NCBI GenBank assembly: GCA_032622095.1
Contig: CP136067.1
Location: forward strand, 48,647,899 to 48,711,898
DNA from: Siphonodentalium dalli
Taxonomy: Eukaryota; Mollusca; Scaphopoda; Gadilida; Siphonodentaliidae
Length of the DNA stretch: 64,000 bases
Reading direction: 5' to 3'
Shown here: piece after piece, positions 33,874 through 45,289 of the stretch
Layout: the number at the start of each line of letters is the position of its first letter
Position numbering within the stretch: the stretch's first letter is position 1
Notes under the pieces: model-generated
What the model saw: the letters and a program-made list of their open reading frames with translations, nothing else
What the model was told of the DNA's origin: nothing
The model's database searches: none
Made by a program: the position numbers and the translations under genes

Positions 33874-33940
33874 TATTACTGTACTTGGATAATAGCCCCG
33901 AGAAATCTTCTAAATCACACCAACGAACAGCCGAACACTT

Positions 33941-34210
33941 TCACTGTGAATTGACGCATCTGTGTTTAACTCGTATATGGCAAGCAAGATGACATTTGGC
34001 AATGTACGACTTATCACAATAAGGACAGACAAATTCTCGGACGTCGGAGTGACGTCGCAAATGGTAGTCAAGGTCGGCCTTTGCGCCAAATTTCCTTGGA
34101 CACAGCATGCATGGAAATCTCGGCTCATTATGGTAACGCTTCTCGTGAAGATTAAACGCTGTCTTACTCAAGTAGGTTCGCCCACATGCGGTGCACTCGA
34201 TTCTCTGTAT
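33941..34210 (-). CDS. C2H2 zinc-finger protein, 3'-terminal exon
   Basis: A likely nuclear DNA-binding protein. Three consecutive C2H2 fingers are encoded: CTACGRTYLSKTAFNLHEKR..H, CMLCPRKFGAKADLDYHLRR.H and CPYCDKSYIAKCHLACHIRV..H, with short linkers (NEPRFP, SDVREFV). All zinc ligands are present. The exon is bounded upstream by a good acceptor (pyrimidine tract then TTCCAG before ATACAGAG, at 34211), and the frame ends RCVNSQ then a stop at 33941. It has no ATG near its 5' end, so earlier exons must lie further right on the minus strand. None was identified; the 36.9-42.9 kb LINE insertion and other repeats lie in that direction. It could also be the remains of a larger zinc-finger gene. 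Confidence 0.7.
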   Translation of the reverse strand: MQRIECTACGRTYLSKTAFNLHEKRYHNEPRFPCMLCPRKFGAKADLDYHLRRHSDVREFVCPYCDKSYIAKCHLACHIRVKHRCVNSQ

Positions 34211-35489
34211 CTGGAATAGACGGAAAAGAGGGGAGTGAAACGGAGTAAACTCTAAATTGCATGTGTGTACATTGGGACAGGGAGGGTCAGGTTACTACAT
34301 TTTCAACTTTTCTGTGAACAAAGACAAGCACGGTGGAGAATCATTTAGTTTCGAGTTGATGAGTGTCACACATTCAAAATGGCAGAGGCGATCGAAAACG
34401 CGACCAGAAACGAGGAAAAATGTGATAAACTAAGATAACTAGGAAAAATGTTATAAACTAAGGTAACTAGGAAAAATGTTATAAACTAAGATATGACATA
34501 TTAAATAGTATTTTGTCAGCTGCGGGCAGATGCCATACTATTTTTTCAAACAAGCTGATACACCATTTGTGTCCAAATTCACATTTGTTTGCTCTAACAT
34601 TCTGACCAAAGTTGTCAGTAGAAGGATTCATCAAGGTGTGTGGACTGGTGATGTATTCCACGCACCTCCAACTGGCAACTAACTTTGTTCAGAATGTTAT
34701 AGAAAATCACGGAGTATTTCCGAACAAATAAGGTATCAACTTGTTTCCAAAATAAAACTAGCATATGCTCGTAACAGTCAACATGCTATGTTTTCTGTAA
34801 GTTCCTCACATATTATGTTATTTGTGCGTTTGGGCCAGCCTCGGCCATTTTGTATGTGTGGTACTCACCAACCTCGAAAGCACGTGATTCCCATGCACCG
34901 TGACAAGGGCCAGTCTATCGCGCGAAATTCGACAACAACTATTTAGCAGCCAATTAGAACTGTTGTGTTTGTTTTTTACTGATGTTTGCCATGTGTGTTG
35001 TTGTGCGTTTAGATATTTGTGCTGTTAAATTATCGGAGCATCAAACCACACTATTGCGCGAAATAGTCCTTTGGGCCTGGTGAGACGTTCTAAACTTAAT
35101 GCTTGATGAAGGGCAACATGTGGCTCTGGTCGCTTAGTATATATCACATGGGCTTGTAACGCTGCCACCCAAAACAAATAGTACTGCGCGAATTTAAGTA
35201 CGAGTAAGGTATCCTTTAGGAGGTAAAGGTAGTGGTGTTCTATACAAATTACCATACCATACAAATTACAAGTAAGGGCATTGGAGAAAAACAGGCATTG
35301 GAGAACATACTTACTTCAAATAAAAACAGAGTGTTCAGCTGACAAGTGTCCGGAAGAATTCGATATCGTGTAATTTTGGTGAGTGGATAAATCATAATTA
35401 ATGTATATTCAGCACACAGAAAAAATAAAATTGACAGAAGAACAAACCAAAGAACCACTATTTGGTTCTCGTGGCTATATTCACATTAA
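34211..35489. other. no further exon seen; short 32-bp tandem repeat
   Basis: AACTAGGAAAAATGTTATAA recurs at about 34437 and 34469 (two and a half units, 34427-34495). No other zinc-finger exon was recognised on the minus strand here. Confidence 0.45.
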
Positions 35490-35641
35490 TACAACTAAAA
35501 CAAGGGGCAATGCTTGATGATTAATACATTAATAAAACAACAACTACAATCAACGGCAATGATTGATGCTTAATACAACTACAACTAAGACCAATGACAA
35601 TGCTTGATACTTAATATATATTCAAATTAGTACAACGAAAA

Positions 35642-36393
35642 TAGTGTTCGGTATTCGACGGATTTCGGTATTCGAATATTCGGTTCGAATAACGAGCGAA
35701 TATTCGAATAGTATTCGAATATTTAGATAAATTATAAAATTATATAGATAACATGTTTTGGAACCAATTTATTATTTAATGAAATAGCATATTTATCCAA
35801 GCACATGCTATACGAAAAAAAGAGAGATAAAAAAAAGCCATTTGGCTTAATAGCAAGAGTTTATCTGTTATGAAGTTCAAGTAGTCAATGTTCCATGCAT
35901 GGCTTAAAGGTTCTTGTTCAAGAAGTGTAACATTCGGACAGTCTGCGACTTCAACCGGTTGCGTTTTTCAGTAGAGATCAGCCCTACGGCAGAGAACGGC
36001 GATACACTGGTGGCCGGTATAATATACCGAGATAGAACTTAGCTAATTTGGCGACTTCGGGGTAAAGTGACAACGCGCAAACAAAACAAAAAGATGCCTT
36101 ATAGGTCCGCTTCCTATGACCACATGCAAGCACGGTCTGCTTTACAACTAGCCAATACAATTATTTCGACGTCATGACGCCAATCAAATTAGAACGTTAC
36201 AGGTACGTCATATTAATTCGTTTATGGTCAGTGGAAAATAGACTATATTTTTAACAGACCCTCAGACTAATAACAAACCAGGAAAACAATTACCCGGAGA
36301 TTATTCTCGAATATTCGAATAGTCAAATAATTATTCGAATATTCGAATATTTATTTTTACGAGCAAATATTCGAATATTCGGACCGAACACTA
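35642..36393. mobile_element. internally deleted hAT transposon with 8-bp TSD
   Basis: TIRs TAGTGTTCGGT and ACCGAACACTA are flanked by a perfect 8-bp duplication AACGAAAA (35634-35641 and 36394-36401). Sub-terminal TATTCGAATATTCG arrays are present at both ends. The interior keeps only the transposase C-terminus on the minus strand. The 752-bp copy is therefore a deletion derivative of an autonomous hAT. Confidence 0.9.
35904..36065 (-). pseudogene. hAT transposase C-terminal (dimerisation) remnant
   Basis: The minus strand reads YPEVAKLAKFYLGI, and after a small insertion SPFSAVGLISTEKRNRL then VRMLHFLNKNL and a stop at 35904-35906. This is the conserved hAT C-terminal dimerisation segment (S..FS..G.I.T.KRNRL...V..L.FL..N). 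The rest of the transposase, including its RNase H-like catalytic core, is missing. Confidence 0.85.
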
Positions 36394-36497
36394 AACGAAA
36401 ACCAACGGCAGTGCTATATATTCAAATAAGTACAACTATACAACAATGGTAATGCTTGATGCTTAATATATATTCAAATTAGTACACCAACAAGCAT

Positions 36498-36731
36498 ATA
36501 TAAGAGAATGCATTGGCTTACCACATATTAAAAATGATAAAATTGTCAAAGAATGTAGAAAAATATTATAAAAATTGTTAAAAAATGTAAGAAAAAATTA
36601 TAAAATTGTTAAAGAATGTAAGAAAAAAAGGTAAAAAGTGTTAAAAAAAAGAATTTTGTTAGGCCAATGCATTCTCTTATATATGCGAGGCGACCTATGG
36701 TCGACTCGCATATATAAGAGAATGCATTGGC
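36498..36731. repeat. perfect 27-bp-arm hairpin plus third inverted copy
   Basis: GCCAATGCATTCTCTTATAT at 36663 and its exact complement ending at 36731 form a 27-bp perfect stem with a 15-base loop (GCGACCTATGGTCGA, itself partly self-complementary). A third copy of the arm, GCATATATAAGAGAATGCAT, stands at 36494-36517 in the same orientation as the right arm. The sequence between is A-rich with TGTTAAAAAATGTAAGAAAA repeats. Confidence 0.85.
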
Positions 36732-37136
36732 ACAGGGCATAACTGTAACCATCACAATGTGGTCAATGTACCGGTTCCAATGATATCCATATTTGTATGG
36801 TGTTATTGAGACAGACCGAAGATATTTTAGGCTGTTGAAGCTTTATTTGGGCGTTTTTGGCCGTTTTGTTGGGTAAAGGGTTAATAGATTTGAAATTAGT
36901 ACACCAACAATCAATACTTCCGGTAATGACGTCATCGTGAACACGCGGTGACCGGCGAGCTCCGTAAAAAATGTCAATTAAAACAGCTTTAGCCCGTGTC
37001 ATTAAGTAATTACAGAACAAACTGGAGGAGCAACGTCCTATAAATTGAAAGGCGATAAAAAAACAGCGCAGAATTTGTAACAAAAGTAAGGAAAAAGCAG
37101 TCGTGTCGTATTGGCTCGAAAATAGGTGAAATAAAA

Positions 37137-37985
37137 ATGATAAAAACAACAACAAAAACGATGGAAACCAGATCCAAAAAAGATGATAAACCGGAACCGA
37201 CTTACGAATGTAAGAACTTCGAGGATATTTCAAAATGTTTCAAAATGTTACATGATTCCTTAGGAGGTAAAATTGACAGTGTGGAACAAAAAGTGGAAGA
37301 TCTTGCACTGAAAGTTGAGGCGGTGGAACAATCAGCGAAAGAGGTCAAAATAAAAGTAACAGAAATAGAAGTGAAAACTGTACCTCAACTTGAGAACAGA
37401 ATAACAGATCTGGAAGAAAGATTGGCCGAATTAGATGTAATGTTCACTGAAAAAGAAAAAGACACCGAGGAAAGACTTGAAGAAGTAGGATTCAGAACAG
37501 GAATATTGGAAGAAAAAACTCATTCGTTGGAAGATGCACAGACCAAGATCGATCTCTGGGGCAGAAAGTGGAACCTTATAGTTAAAGGAATAAAAGGCAG
37601 CGATAAGGAGAATTCTGGACTGACTCTTCAAAAAACATTAAAATCATTTGAAAACAATCTCGGCATAGAAGAAGCAAGAATAGCAAAAATGGGTCTGGCA
37701 GCATGTCACCGACTACCAACTGGAAGAGAAGGAACACCAGATATTATTATTAGACTGTTAAATCTGGAAGACAGAGATTACATACTCGAGGAAGCTAAGA
37801 AATTAAAACCGGGATCAGGATATGGAATAGCAGTGGACTTGCCTTCAATCCTTTCAAAGTTAAGAGGCAGATTACTTAAAGAAAGAGCGGAAATGTCACC
37901 TGAGCTAAAAAAGCGAACAAAACTCGTGTACCTCAAAAGGGAACCTTTCTTGAAGCTTCAGACAAAGCAAATCTTTAAGAGATAA
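37137..37985 (+). CDS. L1-like LINE ORF1 protein (RNA-binding chaperone)
   Basis: An intact frame of 282 codons. Residues about 1-35 are basic and polar. About 40-140 is a long coiled coil with regular heptads (VEQKVEDLALKVEAVE, LENRITDLEERLAEL), which would trimerise the protein. About 145-225 holds an RRM-like fold (WGRKWNLIVKGIKG ... CHRLPTGREGTPDIIIRL). The end is the basic C-terminal domain (LRGRLLKERAEMSPELKKR). This order is that of L1 ORF1p, which packages the LINE RNA. ATG 37137 is the first start; ATG 37161 (METRSKKDD) is also possible and gives a more usual N-terminus. It is followed 730 bp later by ORF2. Confidence 0.88.
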   Translation: MIKTTTKTMETRSKKDDKPEPTYECKNFEDISKCFKMLHDSLGGKIDSVEQKVEDLALKVEAVEQSAKEVKIKVTEIEVKTVPQLENRITDLEERLAELDVMFTEKEKDTEERLEEVGFRTGILEEKTHSLEDAQTKIDLWGRKWNLIVKGIKGSDKENSGLTLQKTLKSFENNLGIEEARIAKMGLAACHRLPTGREGTPDIIIRLLNLEDRDYILEEAKKLKPGSGYGIAVDLPSILSKLRGRLLKERAEMSPELKKRTKLVYLKREPFLKLQTKQIFKR

Positions 37986-38171
37986 ACAGTCGGGGAGAGT
38001 GATCATTCTGTTGTACAATTCAGATGAACTAGTAGTATAAACTGTGATGAAAACAATTAACCCAAATTTTTGTTTGTTTTTTTCAGGTTATTGTTGTTAA
38101 ATTATTACTTATAATTCAGGTAACTTATTGTCCTCCTAGATAATTGCATAGAACATACTATAGATACATAT

Positions 38172-38420
38172 ATTCCAAAATGGAGTTAGGGATAATTTAA
38201 TTTCACCGGGTGTAAATTGAAAAAATATATATAGACATATATTTTTCATAACAGTTCCAAGATGGAGTTTGGGGATAATTTAATTTCACCTTTTGTAAAT
38301 TGAAAAAAATATCTCGAGTCTGGACGGGTCAAATTGGGTAATGTGTCTCTTGGACTCATAAGGTGCATATGCTTGGTGGGTCTAAGAGACACATTCCCTG
38401 GTTTTACCTGTCCGGACTCG
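38172..38420. repeat. inter-ORF direct repeat and 44-bp-arm hairpin in the LINE
   Basis: Two copies of a 57-bp block (GGATAATTTAATTTCACC ... TGTAAATTGAAAAAA) lie at about 38172-38228 and 38252-38310. Next, CGAGTCTGGACGGGTC at 38315 pairs with GACCCGTCC-like sequence ending ACCTGTCCGGACTCG at 38420. The arms include the exact pair ATGTGTCTCTT / AAGAGACACAT. It may be a small element inserted in the LINE or an authentic structured spacer. Confidence 0.7.
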
Positions 38421-38715
38421 AAAACAAGTGTTTGGAATATAAGTCCCAATTTAGTACTTAAGAAAATAATATTTAAAATATTATATATCTATTTTATATA
38501 TGCTACCTTAACTGATTTAAATATGTAACAGGGAAAAATGAAGATATATAGAGGAGCTCGCAAGTCTAGATGCAAAATAGATATTAAGTGCGGGAAGCAC
38601 ACAATGTTATTAATTTATGTTCATTTTCAAGGGGTGGGTGGGAGGGGGGTAAAAAATAACAAAAAAACAAGCTGTCTTTTTAATCACATGGTACATTTGA
38701 ATAACAACACATTTA

Positions 38716-41700
38716 ATGTCAATTAAGATAGGAGCAGTGAACTGCAGGGGACTTGGGTCAGACAATACTAAAAGAAGAGATATATTCAATATTTTTAGAC
38801 AAAAGTATGATATTAGCATCTTCATTGATACCCATGCCACAAAAAAATGTGAGCGTATCTGGAGAAATGAATGGGGAAACGAAATGAAATTTGCATCCTT
38901 CAGTAGTAATAGCAGAGGCATTGCGATTGGGTTCAAAAGCTCCTTTGAATATAAAATTCATAATTGCATCTCGGAGGAAAATGGAAATTATCTTATAATA
39001 GATATAACAATTAAAAATCAAAGACTTTCACTAGTAGCAATATATGGTCCGAATAAAGATAATATAATTTTTTTTGAGAAAGTGAAAGAAAAGGTTATAG
39101 AACTCGGCAACTTATCTACTATCTGGGTGGGGGATTGGAATGTTGTGCAAAATTTTGAAAAAGATACATATAAATATAAGAAATTTAACAACCCAAAAAA
39201 TCATGAAGAAGTGGGAAAAATAATTAAAGAACTAGATTTAATAGACATATGGAGGAAACATAATCCGGATAAAAAAAGATATACATGGTATGGTCCAAAT
39301 AAAAAATGTAGCAGACTTGACTATTTCCTTATATCAAATGATTTAGAACCTTTGGTCACATCCGTCAATATTGAAACAAAATATAGATCTGATCACGCAT
39401 CAATAAATATTGAACTTGCATTTGAAAAACAAACGAGAGGAAATGGAACGTGGAAATTTAACAATTCTCTTCTAAGAGAGGCACATTATGTGCAACAGGT
39501 AAAAGAAATAATAATAAAGACAGTAGATCAATACACAGTAACAGGATACAAAATAAAGGAATCAAAATACAACATAGATGATCAAATGCTGTGGGAAATG
39601 ATAAAGTTAAATATAAGAGGGAAAACAATAGCATATTGTTCAAATAGAAAGAAAAATATTATCCAAAAGCAAAGAGAACTAGAACAAAAGATAGAACAAA
39701 ATCAAAAACTATTTGATGAAACAAAAATGGAAAAGTACCAAAAAGAGGGAGAAGTGTTAGAGAATGAGTTATATACCTTAAGACAAACTCATGTAAAGGG
39801 ACTGATAATTAGGGCTAAAGCACAATGGTATGCAGAAGGGGAAAAGAATACAAAATACTTTGCATATTTAGAAAAAAGAAACTACACGGAAAAACTTATC
39901 CCAAAAATAATACGCGAAGATGGTACTTCTACATCCGACATAGAAGAAATTTTGGAAGCACAAAGAAATTTTTATAGTGCTTTATACAGTGAAAATGAAG
40001 AAAAAAATATAAAGTGTAATGAAACAAGCAATAACCAATTTATGGATTCTAACAACCCTTTTCTGGGTAACAAATCCTGTGATGAGACAAAAGCATGTGA
40101 AGGACTTATAACAAACATAGAATTAGTAAACGCCTTGAAAATGTCAAAAAACAACAAATCACCTGGGATAGATGGTTTTACAGCCGAGTTCTATAAATTT
40201 TTCTGGAACGATATCTCAAGTTATCTGTTGAACTCTATAAATGATGCATTTAAAAAAGGACATATGTCAATATCGCAATGCCAAGGAGTGATAACCTGCT
40301 TACCTAAGCCAGGAAAAGACAAATCATATATTAAAAATCTTAGGCCTATCACTCTTTTGAATGTAGACTATAAACTGGCTTCAGCAGTAATTGCTAATAG
40401 AATAAAAACACAAATTAAAACAATGATAAGTGATACACAAAAAGGGTTCCTGAAAGGAAGATATATAGGGGAATGTACACGCTTAACCTATGATTTGATA
40501 ATAGACTGCCAAGAACAAAATATCCCTGGTTTAATTCTACTATTAGATTATGAAAAAGCTTTTGATTCAATAAAATGGAAATTCATTCAGAAAACCTTAG
40601 AATTTTTCGGTTTTGGGAAAAATATATGCAAATGGGTGACAACATTATACAATAAAACAAACAGTCTTGTTATCAATAACGGACATTTGTCACAGCAATT
40701 TAACCTCCAAAAGGGAGTTAGACAGGGAGATCCTTTGTCTCCCTATCTATTTATTCTTTGTATTGAATTATTTTCGGCAGCTTTAAAATATGATAATAAT
40801 ATAAAAGGGATAACAATTAAAGATAAAGAAGTTAAAATAAGTCAGTATGCTGACGATTCAGTAATATGGCTAGATGGTAGTGAAGCATCACTCAAAGGGG
40901 CAATTGATCTCATTAACGCGTTTGAAAAAATATCAGGCTTAAGGGCAAACTTTGAAAAAACTGAAGCTATATGGTTTGGATCCAAAAGAGGATGCACACA
41001 AACCTTAAAGAATAACACTAAAATAAAGTGGAACTACCAGGGAAAGTTTAAAACACTGGGGATTTTGTTTGACTTAGAAGATCCTCTTCTTGTATCTGAA
41101 AATTGGAATGAAAAGAAAAATAAAATGGAAAACATTTTAAAACATTGGGCATTGAGGACACTGTCTCACATTGGAAAAACTACTGTGATAAAAATGCTAA
41201 TTTTACCAATTATTATACAAATCTTGACTGTTTTACCAGAACCACCTGCACACATATTGAAGGAAATGCAGGGCTTGCTGTTTCAGTTTTTTTGGAATGG
41301 AAAAAGAGATAAAATTAAGAGAGACACACTAGTCTAAAATATTGAAAATGGTGGACTAAAAATTCCAGATATTAAAAGCTTTTCAAAATCCTTAAAAATA
41401 ACATGGCTTAGAAAATTCCTAGATCCCTTTAACTATTCAGATTGGAAAATCATTTTAATAGATAAATTGCATATATATGGAGGCTCAGCTCTTCTAAATT
41501 TAAATAAAGCCAGTCTGATGAGAATTGCTAAGCGATTCAATCCATTCTGGAGAGATGTCTTAATAGCTTATGCAACATTATCCACAGACCCAAATACAGA
41601 AGTAGAATATAAGAAACAGCCACTCTTCCATAACTTACACATTCAGAGAGAAAAAAAACCTTTAATTTATAAAAACTGGATAGAAAAACAAATATTGCAT

Positions 41701-42534
41701 ATTAATGATATTTTGCGGGAAGATGGTTCTTTTATGGACACTGGAGAAATTCTATCAAAATATGACCTTAAAGTTAACTACTTAACTTTACAAGGAGTAA
41801 TATCCTCTATTCCTTTAAATTGGAAAAAAGAAATAAAGGCCTCACAAAACAAATTGACTAAAAGCTCTAGAATTGATTTAGTTGAAAATATAATTCATGA
41901 AAAGAATTTGAACAACCATCTGTACTGGAAAATTGTAACTCTTGTCATTCCAAATAAACCAAGCGCTCAGGTAGGATGGGAGCATAAACTAAAACTAGAA
42001 ACAAACGAAATTCACTGGGATTCAATATATAAGCAAACATTTAAAACAACGAAAAACACGAAACTGCAAGCCTTTCAATTCCAAATAAATCACAACACTT
42101 TAGTTACAAATGTCTTCCTTGAAAAATGTAAGATTATAGCATCAAAATTGTGCACACTCTGTGGAAAAGAAAATGAAACTATAGAACATTTGTTGGTTAC
42201 CTGTCATCAGAGCAAAACTCTTTGGGAAGAAATTTCAAAAACAATGTATACCAAATGTAACATCAAAATGCCAACAAAGATTGAAGAATTACTTTTTGGA
42301 ATAGATTCATACTTTGTCATGAGCACACTTGAAATTAACAATATTCTACTATTAATAAAACGATATATTTATGTGACAAGGTGCAATAAGACAAATCTAT
42401 GCCAAAAAAAAGCAATACAATTTGTTATACAGGAATACAATCTAGAAAAGCAGGCACTAAAATGGACTGATTCAACAAATAAAGCCTTTGATAATAAGTG
42501 GAACAGTGTCCTCAATTTAATAAATGACCCTTGA
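38716..42534 (+). pseudogene. L1/Tx1-like LINE ORF2 (endonuclease and reverse transcriptase), one stop
   Basis: A single frame of 1273 codons from ATG 38716 to TGA 42532-42534, interrupted once by TAA at 41335-41337 (codon 874, where related proteins have Gln). The AP endonuclease occupies about residues 1-230: NCRGLGS, IDTHATKK in the place of the usual E-T-H, WVGDWNVV, RLDYFLIS, SDH at 225-227. Reverse transcriptase covers about 470-760: LLLDYEKAFDS, KGVRQGDPLSPYLF, and YADD at 711-714 (40846-40857). A C-terminal CCHC motif CTLCGKENETIEHLLVTC lies near 42150. The cut-site endonuclease Glu appears as Asp (IDTH). Such a protein performs target-primed reverse transcription in the nucleus. The stop removes the C-terminal quarter, so this copy is probably inactive. 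Confidence 0.92.
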
Positions 42535-42925
42535 CCGGAAATTACTCTGGTAAAAAAATTAAATTAATAGATAAAAAAATAAATTATTTTCAATTTTTAG
42601 ACCGACCCTGCAGTATCACGAAAACTGAATTAAAAAAAGAATAACTGTCAAAATGACACATTAGCAAGAAAAATGCTATAGATAATTTTATAAGACAGAA
42701 CAAGAAAAAGGATAAGTTTCAAAAACAGAGATTATTCAAGTGTGCATGTGATAAAAAAAATATATTGTTATAAGAATTTATTTTTTCATGTTTAATGTAT
42801 ATTTATTATGTACAACTTTAATATGTAATTGAGACAGACTATGAAAAATAAAAATAAATTATAAAAAAAAAAAAAACAATCAATGGCAACGCTTTGTGTT
42901 AAAAACGTATTCAATTTAGTACAAC

Positions 42926-44447
42926 TACTTTCTATATGCAAACAACCGTTTTCGGGGTCAAAATCGTATTTTTATGTTAAAAAGTGTCAAAAAGCGGTGG
43001 TCTGTTGTTTAAACACTCCATCACCAGGTACATGTACATAACTGACGACGATTCCAGTGATATTTAATATTTTACTACAGACTTACACCTACACTTACAT
43101 TATACAACTGCTTACTCGTGTACATAACTCTAAATTTCAAAATTAACCCTTTCGAAAACTCGCGGCCTATGCTTACGTTTCTAATTTCTATGTACCACGC
43201 TCCCATCTTTTACTGAAACTAACGGTATGGGACAATCATGAAACTAAATTTTTTTTAATACTCTACCTATAACTATTTCATTTATGATAGTGCGTGATTC
43301 TACGATACTGGTACGCATACTCTGTCATATGTATACCTATATTTTCCAAATTTCAAAACACCAGGCATACTTCTATTATGCTCCTGTTTTTTCATTTAAC
43401 TGACTATGGAATTGTCCAAGTGGCGCTTCGGAATGTGTACCTAGATAATGAACACCCTTGTCCATGTTACCAAAGACAGGTTTACCCTTGTATTCTGTGG
43501 TGTTCCCAGCCCCCCCCCCCTGGATCTCTATATTTTTACAACAAAATCGTATGTTTATGGCTAAATTTGCGTGAGAATATACCGTCCCCAGTTTATAGCG
43601 AAATTTACAAAAACAAGTCCAGTCAATTGGGTCTGAACTGAGCCTCTTGCGAGTTTCGTAAATTTTGCTATAAACTGGGTATGAGTTGAAGATTATATTT
43701 ATTACTTGATTAAAAAAAAATCACTAAACGTACTTAAGTGGACGAGAAACTATAACCGAATTGTTTAAGGTAAGCCGGAAGTTTGTCCGCAGTCTCAAAG
43801 TCAAGAAATAGTGCCAGATAAATTACATGCTTTATGCTTATATCTATGAAATATTTGTTTAAACTAAATAAACAAACATCGATATAGCGTGCTGCGTACG
43901 GAATGTAAACAGACAACAGGATGGAAGTCACATGTCACATTTTCGTACAACAATACATTTCAGTACAGCTAGCGATATTCATGTTATACAACGATCGTCA
44001 ATTACCGGCATTATATAATGGGTCGGATCATGCAATGAAATACGGTTTAATATAGTTCTCAAACATTAGAATATATATGTATAGTAAATTTTTAATACTG
44101 TGACAAACCTTAGTATGTGTTGTGTGAACTTGGAATACTGTGACAAATCCTTGTGTACAGTAGTGCCCTAATTAATCGACTCCATAAGGGCATTATTGTA
44201 CATCTCCACACAGCCCATGAATTTTGCACCATCAGTAGGTTATAGGGAATTTCATACGGCAAATTAGTCGGGGAGCCAATAAGGTCCACCTGCACCCCCC
44301 CCCGATGATTACAAATAACCTTATTTTTATTGTTCCCTCTGGTATCCAGATAAAGAATCCGGATTTCACCGAAAAATAAAGGTGGCCCTACTAGGTGCTA
44401 GAGCCATTTGAATCCAAGATGGCCGCCATTTCCTCTAATTCCGACCA
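42926..44447. other. no gene seen; one hairpin
   Basis: An inverted repeat at about 43586-43679 pairs CCCAGTTTATAGCGAAATTT with AAATTTTGCTATAAACTGGG. Near 44155-44200 TACAGTAGTGCCCTAATTAA...AAGGGCATTATTGTAC resembles the ends of the 33605 foldback family. No coding sequence was recognised. Confidence 0.5.
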
Positions 44448-45178
44448 GCTGTATTTAATCGTTGTAATAGATCGGTTGTTAGCAAAAGACACAGACAAAA
44501 TGTATGCCATTTTGTTGGTATGATGTCCTTCTTCAAAATGACGGCAAATAATTTCGAAAAAAATTCAAAATGGCCGCCGAAAAATGACGTCATATGCACG
44601 AAAATAGGAAATTTTATTAATATTTCACCATATCTTCCATTTTTCTTCACATTAATCATCAGTAAATGGCAATGTTTTTGAGACAGCCATCAAGCGTGAT
44701 ATCATAGCGTCATTTTAAGACGTTTGCCATTGACGAGGTTTCAGTAATAGATACAGAAAGAGGATTTGAAAAATAGGGGTGAAATTTTAGATTTTTTTTG
44801 CAAGACGATTTTGCTGTATTTAATCGTTGTAATAGATCGGTTGTTAGCAAAAGACACAGACAAGATGTATGCCATTTTGTTGGTATGATGTCCTTCTTCA
44901 AAATGACGAAAATAATTTCGAAAAAAATTCAAAATGGCCGCCGAAAAATGACGTCATATGCACGAAAATAGGAAATTTAATTAATATTTCACCATATCTT
45001 CCATTTTTCTTCACATTAATCATTAGTAAATGGCAATGTTTTTGAGACAGCCATCAAGCGTAATATCATAGCGTCATTTTAAGACATTTGCCATTGACGA
45101 GGTTTCAGTAATAGATACAGAAAGAGGATTTTAAAAAGAGGGGTGAAATTTTCAAATTTTTTTGCAAGACGATTTTGA
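44448..45178. repeat. 365-bp direct tandem repeat, two units
   Basis: GCTGTATTTAATCGTTGTAA begins at 44448 and 44813. The two units stay nearly identical through CAAAATGGCCGCCGAAAAAT and GCAAGACGATTTTG. The short minus-strand open frames in each are copies of one another and show no domain. Confidence 0.9.
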
Positions 45179-45289
45179 TAGTCATTTTAACGACAAACCA
45201 CACAGGATGTTAATAGAATGTCAACAACTATGTGCTTTATTTTATTGGACGGATGTTTTACTTCAATTGGAATGAAATTGGAGTAGAAA

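Larger units (their letters stand above)
36916..42874 (+). mobile_element. L1/Tx1-like LINE, near full length, with TSD
   Basis: The element starts ACTTCCGGTAATGACGTCAT and ends in a poly(A) tract at 42874. A 10-bp target-site duplication AACAATCAAT lies at 36906-36915 and 42875-42884. Parts in order are: 220-bp 5' UTR, ORF1 (37137-37985), a 730-bp inter-ORF region, ORF2 (38716-42534 with one stop), and a 340-bp 3' UTR with AATAAA-type signals near the tail. The intact ends and single internal stop in ORF2 point to a young insertion. It landed inside the 35.5-kb minisatellite. Confidence 0.93.
35490..42925. repeat. AT-rich minisatellite now split by insertions
   Basis: Units of about 50-60 bp containing CAATGCTTGATGCTTAATA and TTCAAATTAGTACAAC occur at 35500-35641, 36402-36497, about 36890-36915 and 42885-42925. 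The hAT remnant, the hairpin unit and the L1-like LINE lie between these pieces, so the original array was probably only a few hundred base pairs long. Confidence 0.65.

Noticed and set aside
33717-33992. 91-codon frame with a duplicated NGNKPYFRLNPEKLPII
   Set aside because: Produced by the 68-bp duplication in the foldback arm and not a protein repeat.
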